Shown here in pieces: positions 1-8,047 of a DNA stretch of 64,000 bases. Made by a program: the position numbers and the translations under genes. The stretch is from positions 4,647,097-4,711,096 of the forward strand of contig NZ_LS999839.1 in the NCBI RefSeq assembly GCF_900564155.1. Reading direction: 5' to 3'. The stretch is from Pedobacter schmidteae (GTDB lineage Bacteria > Bacteroidota > Bacteroidia > Sphingobacteriales > Sphingobacteriaceae). Under the pieces are notes generated by a model. That model was not told the DNA's origin. It did not search any database and saw only the letters and a program-made list of their open reading frames with translations. The number at the start of each line of letters is the position of its first letter. The stretch's first letter is position 1.

Positions 1-92
1 GCACGTGTCATTACAACACGTACCCAATTAACGCTCTCTCTGTAAACGTAATAAGAAATAATGTAAACACCAAACTTGATACGTCTTAGTAG

Positions 93-791
93 TTAGACTT
101 CGACTAGCTCTGACAGTTTTGCTGCAATATCCCGCATTGATTCTTCTTGGGTGCTAAGACCGCTTCTTGATCCGAGTAGAGGGCTGACTTCGCGTAGGGC
201 TTCATAGGTCGTGTTGTGCACGATGGGAACCAACTGGTCGCGCGCAAGCAGTGCTGAAAGCTCTTTGTCTGCGATGCCCTCCTGTGGGAGACGGCGAAGT
301 AGTGCAGGAGTTACCAGCACAAGTCCGATTCGCGAATTCGCTAATCCCTTGTCGATCGCACGCATTAGTGGGACACCGAGGCCGACATCTTTCTCGCTGA
401 ACCAAACAGAAACCCCTTGTGACACAAGCAAATCGTGCAGCTCCTTAGCCGCCCCCAGTCTATCATCCCAAGCGTGGCAAAGAAAAACATCCCGAAGGTC
501 GGGTTGCACTGCTCTTTCTTCAACTGTGCGGCGGATTGGTGTGAGTGTCTGCACTTCGGCAGGTGTGTAATATACTGAGGAGCCTGCTCGCGACCAGCGA
601 GGCTTTACACTTCTGCTGCTTCCACCACCACTACTCCGACTGCTGGCACTACTCACCGACGAGGAGTAGTTGGGTGTTGAGTAATAAGGGTCGGAATTGT
701 AGCTACGATAACCACGACTACTACATGCAGGGCATGCTGCTGCTCCACTTGCTGTGCGATGACCATATCTTGGCGCTGTACATCTTGACAT
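93..791 (-). CDS. TIR-domain protein with N-terminal Cys/His motif
   Basis: From the chosen start the protein is 232 aa; an in-frame ATG lies eight codons upstream at 815. The last ~135 residues form a TIR domain: a first strand DVFLCHAWDD, a helix, the BB-loop-like WFSEKDVGLG, then VLVTPALL and IADKELSALL. The Glu in the last motif aligns with the catalytic Glu of NAD-cleaving TIRs such as SARM1, so NADase activity on infection is plausible. The N-terminus carries a compact C-x6-H...C-P-A-C pattern that could bind zinc. It is followed by a Ser/Gly/Tyr-rich linker of ~45 residues and then the TIR. The DNA is visibly richer in G+C than the neighbouring genes, which suggests acquisition from another lineage. 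No sensor gene is adjacent inside the window, and a partner could lie to the left. The TIR call is firm; the defence role is inferred from family and context. Confidence 0.85.
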   Translation of the reverse strand: MSRCTAPRYGHRTASGAAACPACSSRGYRSYNSDPYYSTPNYSSSVSSASSRSSGGGSSRSVKPRWSRAGSSVYYTPAEVQTLTPIRRTVEERAVQPDLRDVFLCHAWDDRLGAAKELHDLLVSQGVSVWFSEKDVGLGVPLMRAIDKGLANSRIGLVLVTPALLRRLPQEGIADKELSALLARDQLVPIVHNTTYEALREVSPLLGSRSGLSTQEESMRDIAAKLSELVEV

Positions 792-815
792 GTTTTTAAA
801 TTTAGAGGTTAACAT

Positions 816-1509
816 TAGATATCTTCTTCAAGCATCTTTATCTCACGAAGTAAGAAGTCGACACCTTTTCTAAGTAGAATAAGAGCTTGTAGGAAACTAA
901 ACTAGCACTTTCCGTTCATAATTGCAAATGATGTTGCTCACCGCACCGCGAATTTGAGCTGTATGTCTTTGCAGAAGGAATGCGTAGCATGACTGCAAAG
1001 AATGTCTTACACAAGGAACTGGCGAGGCATTTGAATAAGGGAATTGTGAAGAGGCTATCAAATGGCATGACAGTTACGCAGCATACAGCGATGCGCAGGT
1101 GAGCACATAAAGATGGATAGCCGCTGCATTGCTAATCAAATGAACTTTAGTGAATGAAGATTAAATGCAAGGAAGGCTATCACGTAACCGGGACTTTGTG
1201 GAAGGCATTTAGCATGACAGAGATTATTTAAGACTGAGTGAATCCAGGATAAGACTTTATCCTAGATGAGCGAAGGCATCTCTGGCGTGGTTAATGCACC
1301 CACTTAGGAGCGGTGTAGTACCGCTTTTCCGGCGACTAGCTTTGTTCAAACCCCACAAGCCTGTTGAAAGAACGAATAGTCCGTAATGCCGTTTGTAAGT
1401 AGCACTACAGGATGTTATACCTTATAAAGGAATGACCAAGACTCCCCATTCACGGCCTAAGCCACCCCTCTTGTGAAGGGGGATGGATTGGGAATGTAGT
1501 TAAGTAAAC
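816..1509. other. 694-bp stretch without a gene, with short hairpins
   Basis: No open frame of convincing length or composition is seen on either strand between the TIR gene and the putAbiC gene. Short dyads are present: aggataa/ttatcct at 1246-1263, agcggt/accgct followed by TTTT near 1308-1326, and a cccctc/gaaggggg hairpin near 1465-1485. It could be a decayed gene or hold an untranslated RNA. I cannot assign it. Confidence 0.4.
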
Positions 1510-2466
1510 TTAAACAAAGGGATCACTTACAAGTTCCTGCTCATGCTTGAAGTACTCCCATATTAATTGACTCGGAAGGTTGCTATGGTTGAAGTTCTTC
1601 GCTAGGTTGTACTTCTTAATCAAAAACAAAAAGTTTGGCTTGCCATAACCGTTAACTAAGGAATTATATACTATCGCATACAATTCGTTCTGTGAGAGCT
1701 GTGCCCTAACCAAACTTGTATAGAAAGACCTCCTGTCGTCTGTTATTAATGGAGACAAATGAACATACTTGAAGATATGATACAGCTGTCGGAAATAGTG
1801 ATTTAATGTATTTTCGTACTGATGGTAGGCCTTCTTGTAACTAGTGTTTAAGGCCAACTCTATTTCTTCGAAGCTTGCAAATGGAATAGATAGAGACTCC
1901 ATAGGAAAGCCAGAAACATCATGCACAGGCGGCCGAGCATGCCCTGAAGAGAAATGATCTAGCTCTTGTTTCCAAACAATGAAAACAGCTTTTCCGTTTG
2001 ATGTAGAATTTTGGCGTTGCCAAGATGATGTATAGGTGAGATCTTTTACAGTGCTTGCATGCAATTGCAACAACTCGAAAAATGTATTCTCGAAGCCTTG
2101 TGTTTTGAAAGTGTTGGACTGATCGATGTATACCATTCTAGTATCCTCAAGCTCTTTGATCTGTAAATTGAGAGCATCTTGGTTTATCTTGATATCTTTC
2201 CTTTGCTCCCTTAAAGCAAGATAGAATAGAAATACACTAGCCAGTGACCAAATAACTCCAACTGTACCGGAGAGGAATGAGCCCATGTTGCCGAGTAAAG
2301 AAGAGTCAGCCTTTACATTTGCAACTAATGTTTGCTGCTCCCATGAGAACACGATAATGCCAATAAGAGCAACGAGGACGCCACCGATAAGAAAAGCGAG
2401 TACCAGATTCTTTATTAGTCGATTTGACACTCTAGGTGATGGTGATGATGATTCTGAGGACGCCAT
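1510..2466 (-). CDS. putative phage abortive infection protein (putAbiC family)
   Basis: This 318-aa protein has the layout of the putAbiC family (Pfam putative phage abortive infection protein). Two N-terminal membrane helices lie at about residues 18-41 and 57-83. A short coiled-coil-like stretch (about 88-115) follows, then the conserved FENTFFELLQLH block near residue 128 and a C-terminal helical part with HYFRQLYHIFKYV and RAQLSQNELYAIVYNSL. Members are inner-membrane proteins thought to stop phage growth by harming the infected host; the mechanism is not established. It sits alone, 700 bp from the TIR gene, in the same orientation and at the cargo end of the integrated element. The ATG at 2466 is the only good start, because the first helix begins about 15 residues later. 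The family call is firm from motifs; the antiphage activity is an inference. Confidence 0.8.
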   Translation of the reverse strand: MASSESSSPSPRVSNRLIKNLVLAFLIGGVLVALIGIIVFSWEQQTLVANVKADSSLLGNMGSFLSGTVGVIWSLASVFLFYLALREQRKDIKINQDALNLQIKELEDTRMVYIDQSNTFKTQGFENTFFELLQLHASTVKDLTYTSSWQRQNSTSNGKAVFIVWKQELDHFSSGHARPPVHDVSGFPMESLSIPFASFEEIELALNTSYKKAYHQYENTLNHYFRQLYHIFKYVHLSPLITDDRRSFYTSLVRAQLSQNELYAIVYNSLVNGYGKPNFLFLIKKYNLAKNFNHSNLPSQLIWEYFKHEQELVSDPFV

Positions 2467-2498
2467 AATTAGTTTTTAAGTGTTATACAAGGTGAAGA

Positions 2499-2533
2499 TA
2501 TAAAAAAGAGCCACACGTTGGGTGCAGCTCTTT
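2499..2533 (-). terminator. rho-independent terminator after the lipoprotein gene
   Basis: On the minus strand, a stem of about 12 pairs including G-U pairs (arms 2505-2516 and 2522-2533) with a 5-nt loop is followed by a run of T. It lies 22 bp past the stop of the gene at 2555. Confidence 0.7.
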
Positions 2534-2554
2534 AGTAATATTCTGTTGTACCTG

Positions 2555-3298
2555 TTACTTACACTCGTAGGTAAACTTGTACTCCTCATTGTAGGTATTT
2601 GACGTGCCACTGGAAGAAACCATCTTGGCCGACATTAGTTTACCTGTAGCATCGTTCGCATAGGTAAAGTTAACTGTAGTTTGGTTAACGCCCGGTTCGT
2701 AAATGATCTTACTAGGCAGGTTCTTAGACAGCTTGCCAATGTAGGGTGTAACGCGATAACCGATCTCGTCAAAGTCCAACACCTCACCAAACAGCCAACC
2801 ATAAATGATATTGTTACTGCCTTCTGCGCTGCCATAGGTGATGTTAACCCAAGCTTTGGTGTTGTAGGCAGAGGTAGATAGGTTACCGTTTAAATAAGTG
2901 AGGGTCTGCTTGTCCGTACCAATAGCTGCTTCGATCAGTTGACCATCAGTGTTATACTTGAAGTTCAGTACATCATTTCCTTGATTGGCACTGGTAACTT
3001 TGCCACTCGCATCAAGATTGTACACCTCTGTATCACCTCCTACACCTTTCCATGTTACTTTGTTATTTGCGTAAGTAAAGGTTTCGTACTCGGTCGATTG
3101 CGCTGTACCGTAATCCACTCTTGTTATTCTTCCTTCACTGTCATAGCTGTAATAGTACTTGTCTGTACTTCCGTTGTGAATGTGCTCTACCAGTTTAACC
3201 TTGCAGGTGTTTTCTTGTTCCGGTTCAGTTTTGTTTTTAGAGCATGAAGCTACGATCAGCATGCAAGCTGCTGAGAGCATTAAAATAGATTTGTTCAT
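2555..3298 (-). CDS. lipoprotein with YD-like beta repeats, function unknown
   Basis: This 247-aa protein begins with a lipoprotein signal peptide whose lipobox IVASC puts the lipidated Cys at residue 19. The mature part is rich in short strands with Y-x-Y and G-R-I-T-R-V patterns (for example YDSEGRITRVDYG, then YNTDGQLIEAAIG). These resemble single RHS/YD-type repeats and the DUF4595-like lipoproteins common in Bacteroidota. It probably sits on the outer membrane or periplasmic face. No enzyme motif is visible. It has its own downstream terminator, and the next upstream gene ends 24 bp before its ATG, so the two may be co-transcribed. It may be passenger cargo of the element or an older resident. 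Function unknown. Confidence 0.75.
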   Translation of the reverse strand: MNKSILMLSAACMLIVASCSKNKTEPEQENTCKVKLVEHIHNGSTDKYYYSYDSEGRITRVDYGTAQSTEYETFTYANNKVTWKGVGGDTEVYNLDASGKVTSANQGNDVLNFKYNTDGQLIEAAIGTDKQTLTYLNGNLSTSAYNTKAWVNITYGSAEGSNNIIYGWLFGEVLDFDEIGYRVTPYIGKLSKNLPSKIIYEPGVNQTTVNFTYANDATGKLMSAKMVSSSGTSNTYNEEYKFTYECK

Positions 3299-3321
3299 CT
3301 GATTATATATTTAGTTATAAT

Positions 3322-3777
3322 TTACCTTGTGTTTTGCGCTATAAGACCTTCTACAGCAGTTTCGTAAGCTTGACGGTGATTAGCTGCCAATAGATTTAGT
3401 TCTTTAACTATCTCCTTCAAGTCCTGTGTGCCATATATATAGTGATTCATACTGTTCATCTGTGATGGGTCTTTAACGGTAGTTACAATTATTCTTGTTA
3501 CCCCTTCACGAGATAGCCAGTTCATCAAAGAGTGTTTCTTGTCCAAGGCAAGTAATAACCGGATTCCCTTACCGAAGATGGATTTCTCCAATCCACAAGA
3601 TGTAAGGAGTGTCTTTCTTACACCTCTGTCCATGACAGCGGTAAACTCGATCCTAAATATTACTGTACTGGTATGATAGTCGTTAATGACTATGGCATTA
3701 ACATCTTCCTTCTTAGCGGAGTCGCCAAGCAGTTGTTCGATAAGGATTGTTTGTAGTTTGGACTTTTCTTGGTTCAT
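3322..3777 (-). CDS. hypothetical protein of the integrated element
   Basis: This 151-aa protein is counted from the ATG at 3777; the frame is open to a TTG at 3843, but the extra residues look non-coding and overlap an inverted repeat. It is a soluble mixed alpha/beta protein with no signal peptide or membrane segment. Its strands (VNAIVINDY, TVIFRIEFTAVM, GIRLLLALD, VTRIIVTTV) alternate with charged helices, suggesting a compact globular fold. I do not recognise a family. It belongs to the minus-strand run of the element, between the frameshifted gene at 4100-4590 and the lipoprotein at 2555-3298. Confidence 0.6.
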   Translation of the reverse strand: MNQEKSKLQTILIEQLLGDSAKKEDVNAIVINDYHTSTVIFRIEFTAVMDRGVRKTLLTSCGLEKSIFGKGIRLLLALDKKHSLMNWLSREGVTRIIVTTVKDPSQMNSMNHYIYGTQDLKEIVKELNLLAANHRQAYETAVEGLIAQNTR

Positions 3778-3821
3778 GGTCTTTGCTAACCGATAGTCCC
3801 AACTCGGCGGGTTAACAATGT

Positions 3822-3950
3822 AAAAGCGTGGAACTGTAGCCAATCCGCGCTTGAGGCCCTAGGAAGCCCAACACAACAGAAAGGAACAGCCCACGCTTTT
3901 GCATGGACGTTCACTTATCTGTTCTTGTTGTGTTTAAAATTTCCTAGGTT
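3822..3950. repeat. nested inverted repeats
   Basis: Two dyads interlock. A perfect 10-bp pair, aaaagcgtgg at 3822-3831 and ccacgctttt at 3891-3900, overlaps an imperfect ~30-bp pair. The arms of the imperfect pair (about 3858-3889 and 3919-3950) share ctaggaa, acacaaca and gaacag in the same order when one is reverse-complemented. The two pairings are mutually exclusive in part, so a transcript could fold in alternative ways. This could be a structured leader, a recombination site or the remains of small insertion-element ends. Confidence 0.55.
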
Positions 3951-4099
3951 CCAAGCACAAGAACAAAAGCTAACGCTTATATCTTAATAATGTAATTCTA
4001 TGTTGTGTGGTGTACTGTCTGGTTTAGTCCTCCGCTTTTAGTTTGTAATACTACAAAGCTAATGAAGATTAATGAAACTCATGCAGAGACCAGTACCAT

Positions 4100-4590
4100 T
4101 TATTCAGTTGCGGGTATTGGTTCGTCTATTATAAAGGTTACGTTTTCGTTCTCCCCCTCTGCAAGCCGCCTGTAGAAGAAACCACGAATGTCTTTTGTAT
4201 TTGCATCTACTCTGATGCAGGATTCTATGTCTACTCCTGTTACCTCTTTCATTGTAAGCTTCATAACCTGCCGTAGAAACTGATTGTGTATCAGTGAGCC
4301 AAACCTTGAAACGGCCTCGCTGTCAAAACCAATATAGATCAGCAGTAGAGAGTTGCGGTTACGGGTAAGGGGACATTGAAGAAGTAGCTGAGATACTCCT
4401 GCACTAGATTGTTATTGTTGTTCGGAAGGTGGTTAACGAGTACGCTTGTCCTGTACTTCCTGGTCTCGAAGTTGGAAACTACGCCTCGTGCCGCTTCGAT
4501 AATGTGGTTAAATAGTTGTAGCACTTCGTTGTTCATTTGTTGCTCTGCGGTAAATTGATCGTTAACCGTTGTTGCTTTCTTTGCTTTCAT
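4100..4590 (-). pseudogene. frameshifted hypothetical gene of the element
   Basis: The reading frame starting at the ATG at 4590 gives 83 residues and stops at 4339. A second frame, one base back, is open from 4411 to a stop at 4100-4102. It continues with protein-like sequence: RNSLLLIYIGFDSEAVSRFG, then KLTMKEVTGVDIESC, then GFFYRRLAEGEN. The frames overlap only at 4339-4411, and a single -1 shift inside that overlap would give one protein of about 160 aa. The size is similar to the next gene upstream (170 aa). No canonical slippery heptamer was found in the overlap, so a mutation or a sequencing indel is more likely than programmed frameshifting. The product has no recognised domain. Confidence 0.6.
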
Positions 4591-4675
4591 GTTGTGATTA
4601 TGTGGTTTAACTGTGATTTCTATTGCTATAAAAGGTAGTTGCTCTGTTCGCCAATCCTGTTGACCAGTGTACCTT

Positions 4676-4712
4676 TTAAAAGATAAAGGCTCGCCGTTAG
4701 TACTGGCAAGCC
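4676..4712 (-). terminator. rho-independent terminator
   Basis: On the minus strand an 8-pair stem (arms 4688-4695 and 4705-4712, one G-U pair) is followed by a T-rich tract. It lies 11 bp beyond the stop of the gene at 4723-5235. Confidence 0.6.
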
Positions 4713-4722
4713 CTCTTAGGAT

Positions 4723-5235
4723 TTAAAGATGATGGATGAACCTGTCCGGCTGTACTGACAAGCACGTTCGAAAGAATGTCGAATAGTCCGGCTGTTTTAC
4801 AACTTTAGTACTGTAGCTTCTCATGGCGAACCTATCAATGAGCTTTTGTATCTCATGTTCAAACGGACAGTCATGGAACAGGTATTCAATCCTGTAGTTG
4901 TTCTTGATATCGGCCTCCAAGTAAAAGAAAAATGAAGGTGTTAGTAACGTGAACAGACCATGGGAGTCTGTGGGGTCTTGTTCATTGTTCAACATGATGA
5001 TGATTCTGTCATCCTTGGTCGGCAAGTTGCTGTACAGCTCCTTTACTAGTTTTACGATTACATGGTACATATCTGCAATGATAGGGTTCATTACCTTTTG
5101 TGTATCGGTACCATACTGCGCAGCGCGTGCTTTGTTCTTATAAATGGGCTTAGTCGAGCTTAAACGTGCTTCTATTTGCTCCTGTGCTGCCAAGTCTTTT
5201 GTAATGTGAGTGTTCCGAGTGATCTCTGGCTTCAT
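4723..5235 (-). CDS. hypothetical protein of the integrated element
   Basis: This 170-aa soluble protein has a charged N-terminal third (about 1-45), a helical segment around VMNPIIADMYHVIVKLVKEL, and a beta-rich centre with RIIIMLNNE and LLTPSFFFYLEADI. No catalytic motif, signal peptide or membrane helix is visible, and I do not recognise the family. Its ATG lies 2 bp beyond the stop of the small Cys-rich gene at 5238-5423, so the two are almost certainly translated from one message. A terminator follows it. The tight pairing suggests that the two products act together. Confidence 0.65.
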   Translation of the reverse strand: MKPEITRNTHITKDLAAQEQIEARLSSTKPIYKNKARAAQYGTDTQKVMNPIIADMYHVIVKLVKELYSNLPTKDDRIIIMLNNEQDPTDSHGLFTLLTPSFFFYLEADIKNNYRIEYLFHDCPFEHEIQKLIDRFAMRSYSTKVVKQPDYSTFFRTCLSVQPDRFIHHL

Positions 5236-5237
5236 TT

Positions 5238-5423
5238 CTAATCTTTTAAAAGGTGAATTGCTTGTTTTGATGCTGTAGGAAAAGCTGTTTCATAGTACCA
5301 TGTAAGACTTGTATGTACTGTTAGCTTTCCCATCTTGACCATGCCCGGGGTGTGGTCAGACCTACGGCACTGAGGCCTACATATACAATTTTTTCTATTA
5401 GGGCACTCCTTATAATTGGCCAT
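5238..5423 (-). CDS. small cysteine-rich protein
   Basis: This 61-aa protein is counted from the ATG at 5423; the open frame extends to a TTG at 5465. Its N-terminus carries the cluster CPNRKNCICRPQC, four Cys in 13 residues, which suggests a metal-binding knuckle. The remaining ~40 residues are basic and polar. No family is recognised. It is the first gene of a two-gene unit with 4723-5235. Small zinc-knuckle proteins in mobile elements are often DNA-binding regulators, but that is a guess here. Confidence 0.55.
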   Translation of the reverse strand: MANYKECPNRKNCICRPQCRRSDHTPGMVKMGKLTVHTSLTWYYETAFPTASKQAIHLLKD

Positions 5424-5650
5424 AAAGGCTGTTTTACCTTTTATAAGATTAGGATGATATGGCAAGATCGGGAGAACCTCACGTCCCGCAACATAAGTAT
5501 TGATTCGGTTTTCAAGGTTAGCAGTGTGGAGAAGGGCATAAAAAAACCATCAGATGATGGTTTAATGTTGTTGCTGATAGTATTGTATATCCACGTTTTA
5601 AACCTTCCCGTATAAACTACGAATTGGTAATATCTGTGGATATGATTTAA

Positions 5651-7492
5651 TTAAATTGATTTAATGATTGGCCTCCCCAATGGATAAGCCTTTAATCCAT
5701 CCTTATTAGTCGTACGCTTCGTGTAAAAGTAGTAGGTTAAATCGTTTGCGTAGGTCTTAGCGTTAAACCTGAACCTTTTGTATATCGGTTCTAACCGTTT
5801 AAGTACATCTGCTTCCAATACCTCTTTATCGTTCTTAAACTCCTTATGAATTGCTTTAACCATCGCAGGATTGAACCTTGCTATCCCGATTTTCTCTTTA
5901 TTTACCAGAGCGTTGATGAGATGCATCTTGAAGCCTGCTGTTTCCATTTTATCATAACCAATTAAGAAAAACGCTTCCACTATATCTGGATACTTGTCTC
6001 TAAGCTTATTGATTTCTGTATGCGGGTCGTAAAACCTAAATACCATGCCCTCTGTTGGTTCTGTATACTTCTTAAGAACATTTGCAACTGCCTCTGTGAT
6101 CTTTACTTTAGTCTTAGCTATGGCTAAGTTCATGTTATGCTCATCACGAATAGGAAGCATGATGGCACGACGTGTTACATTGAAATATTTAGAGTCTGCA
6201 TAAGCATCATTTAAATACTTAAAGCCTCTATAGTAACTCCTTACCTCCTGTTCCCGTATATAGTTGTCCACCATGTTAGGTTCCAATTCCTGCTCATCAT
6301 TAACAAAGTCGGTAATGAAGGTATTCTGATGCCCTTGCTCGAAAGTGATCTTTGCTCCCTCCTCTTCAGATTCTTCCGCATGCTTAACCATCAGTTCGTG
6401 GGCTGAATATGCACTGCTGATAAAACTCTTCGCTTCTACTGGATTCTTAAAGACGATGTTCTCATTGTAGTTGGTTATGTGAGTTAGAGAGTTCATCTGA
6501 CATTTCTCTTTTGAGCCTTCAGGTTTCCTAAATCGTCCGCTAATCTGTATAACATCTGTTGCGGGATTTAGTATTGAATGGCTAGCTGAATAAACATCCG
6601 TAACCATTATTACATCAGGTTTATAATCTAAATCGATATCAACAGCGGAGAAGCAACGTGAGGTAAGAAAGTTGTACTGAGCATAGTCACCTAACTCTGT
6701 TGATGCATTCTGAATGCCTAGGTCATTCAAAACGGATACACTATCCTCTGCGCAAAACACCTTTGACTGCTCCTGTATGCCCAGCAATTTAATAATGCTG
6801 TAGATAGTTATTGTAGAGTTTAAGAAGATAAAGACGGGTTGATCGGTGCATTTATCTAAAGTTACTTTAAGCGCATGGACAATGTTATTTGTACTAACTA
6901 GAGTTAAGTCCTTCTTGTAATCGTACGTTGGTACTATTTTAACGTTCTTGAACCCATGTAAAGCAAAACGGGGGTCGCTTGGTAATATGGCTGTAGCGGA
7001 CACCATAGCTTTACCTTTAAACTGAAAGAAGTCTTTCATTGGTGCAATGATCTTCCCTCTATAGTTAACATCAGTAATTAGTCTATCGCACTCATCCAAC
7101 AACAAAAAGAAGTCCTTGAATAGATCAAATCGCTTGTGCCCCTCAATGACCGGCCTAACCTTAGACAAATAGCCCTCTGGAGTTGTTACAATCTTCTTTG
7201 GGTAGGTATCACTATTTAGGTAGTCTTTTACATGCTTCCGTGTCACACCTTTGTAGACACCCAGAATAGTTGGATGCTTATTTTTCTTACCTTCGATTAC
7301 AGGAACGTTAGGCTCAACTATTATGCTGTGCCGCTTTTTATAATGTATCTCCCAGAATGTGGCTCCCAGGCCAGGTAGGGTTTTAAAAATGATGCTGTCG
7401 GTAGGTATACCATTTGACTTGAAGGGCTCTAACTGCCCCAGGTATTCTATATCTTCTGTAATAGGGTACTCTATTATCTCTAACTGACTCAT
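5651..7492 (-). CDS. SF2-helicase-like protein with altered Walker A
   Basis: This 613-aa protein has the order of superfamily 2 helicase motifs in its first half. These are a P-loop-like LPGLGAT at residues 39-45, a DECD box at 132-135 (motif II), SATA at 164-167 (motif III) and QISGRFRK at 315-322 (motif VI). In the P-loop the usual Lys is Ala (G-L-G-A-T in place of G-x-G-K-T). The rest of the helicase frame is intact, so it is probably not a random decay product. The C-terminal ~250 residues are helical and charged and match nothing I know. In integrative elements and satellites such proteins usually act at the replication origin. It is encoded a few hundred bases from two element proteins and the integrase. 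The helicase fold is well supported; ATP hydrolysis and the role in replication are inferences. Confidence 0.75.
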   Translation of the reverse strand: MSQLEIIEYPITEDIEYLGQLEPFKSNGIPTDSIIFKTLPGLGATFWEIHYKKRHSIIVEPNVPVIEGKKNKHPTILGVYKGVTRKHVKDYLNSDTYPKKIVTTPEGYLSKVRPVIEGHKRFDLFKDFFLLLDECDRLITDVNYRGKIIAPMKDFFQFKGKAMVSATAILPSDPRFALHGFKNVKIVPTYDYKKDLTLVSTNNIVHALKVTLDKCTDQPVFIFLNSTITIYSIIKLLGIQEQSKVFCAEDSVSVLNDLGIQNASTELGDYAQYNFLTSRCFSAVDIDLDYKPDVIMVTDVYSASHSILNPATDVIQISGRFRKPEGSKEKCQMNSLTHITNYNENIVFKNPVEAKSFISSAYSAHELMVKHAEESEEEGAKITFEQGHQNTFITDFVNDEQELEPNMVDNYIREQEVRSYYRGFKYLNDAYADSKYFNVTRRAIMLPIRDEHNMNLAIAKTKVKITEAVANVLKKYTEPTEGMVFRFYDPHTEINKLRDKYPDIVEAFFLIGYDKMETAGFKMHLINALVNKEKIGIARFNPAMVKAIHKEFKNDKEVLEADVLKRLEPIYKRFRFNAKTYANDLTYYFYTKRTTNKDGLKAYPLGRPIIKSI

Positions 7493-7511
7493 AACTTTAA
7501 ATACTAAGAAT

Positions 7512-7541
7512 AAAAAAAGCGTAGGGAACTAACCCTACGCT
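7512..7541 (-). terminator. rho-independent terminator
   Basis: A perfect 9-bp stem (agcgtaggg at 7518-7526, ccctacgct at 7533-7541) with a 6-nt loop is followed on the minus strand by seven T. It lies just after the stop of the gene at 7549-7944, so that gene is transcribed apart from the helicase-like gene downstream. Confidence 0.8.
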
Positions 7542-7548
7542 ACATTTG

Positions 7549-7944
7549 TTAACCATTTAGTGCTACATCAGAAAGATCTTCTGCTGTAAAGTCTACTTTG
7601 ATTAATCCTACGGCATACTCTTCGATAAAGCGGAGTATATCGCTACCAACAACAAGCTTAAAGCCTTTGGAAGCTTTAGCGAATTGGAAATCAATCCAGA
7701 CGTACTTACGCTTAGCCTTGTCTTCGCGAATTATAAACTTCCAGTTCATGTTAGCACCGTCCTGTAGGTGCTGAATGATTCCAACGAAGTCCGAAGCCTC
7801 GTTCCTTACCATTTGGTTTACATACTCAATGAAGTCCGGCCTTGTAAAGTAGCCATTGGCATCGTACTCCTTGAAGAACTGTTTAGCACCTAATCTGCGA
7901 CCACGCCCTTGCTGTTGGTCTTCCACATGTTTAAATAAAGACAT
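7549..7944 (-). CDS. hypothetical protein of the integrated element
   Basis: This 131-aa soluble protein opens with a basic segment (GRGRRLGAKQFF) and has a central KRKYVWIDFQFA strand pair and an acidic C-terminus. No membrane segment, signal peptide or known motif is present. It is flanked by a strong terminator downstream and a 100-bp gap upstream, so it forms its own transcription unit inside the element. The basic N-terminus would suit nucleic-acid binding, but nothing else supports that. Family unknown. Confidence 0.6.
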   Translation of the reverse strand: MSLFKHVEDQQQGRGRRLGAKQFFKEYDANGYFTRPDFIEYVNQMVRNEASDFVGIIQHLQDGANMNWKFIIREDKAKRKYVWIDFQFAKASKGFKLVVGSDILRFIEEYAVGLIKVDFTAEDLSDVALNG

Positions 7945-8047
7945 ATATTTTATCTTTCAAGTCAACTACATTGTTGAAGTGATGATACAAATGTCAGGAG
8001 AGCCAGAGACGCTCGGGGCACTAGAACTTTATCCGTTTTATAAACTT

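Noticed and set aside
1..21. Six-bp dyad acgtgt/acacgt at 3-21
   Set aside because: It is short, at the window edge and without T-run or neighbour that would give it meaning.
816..1509. Retron or guide-RNA gene in the gene-free stretch
   Set aside because: There is no reverse transcriptase, TnpB or other effector nearby, and the hairpins do not match a known class by eye.
4339..4411. Programmed -1 frameshift in the split element gene
   Set aside because: No X-XXY-YYZ slippery heptamer in the right phase is present in the overlap, so an indel is simpler.
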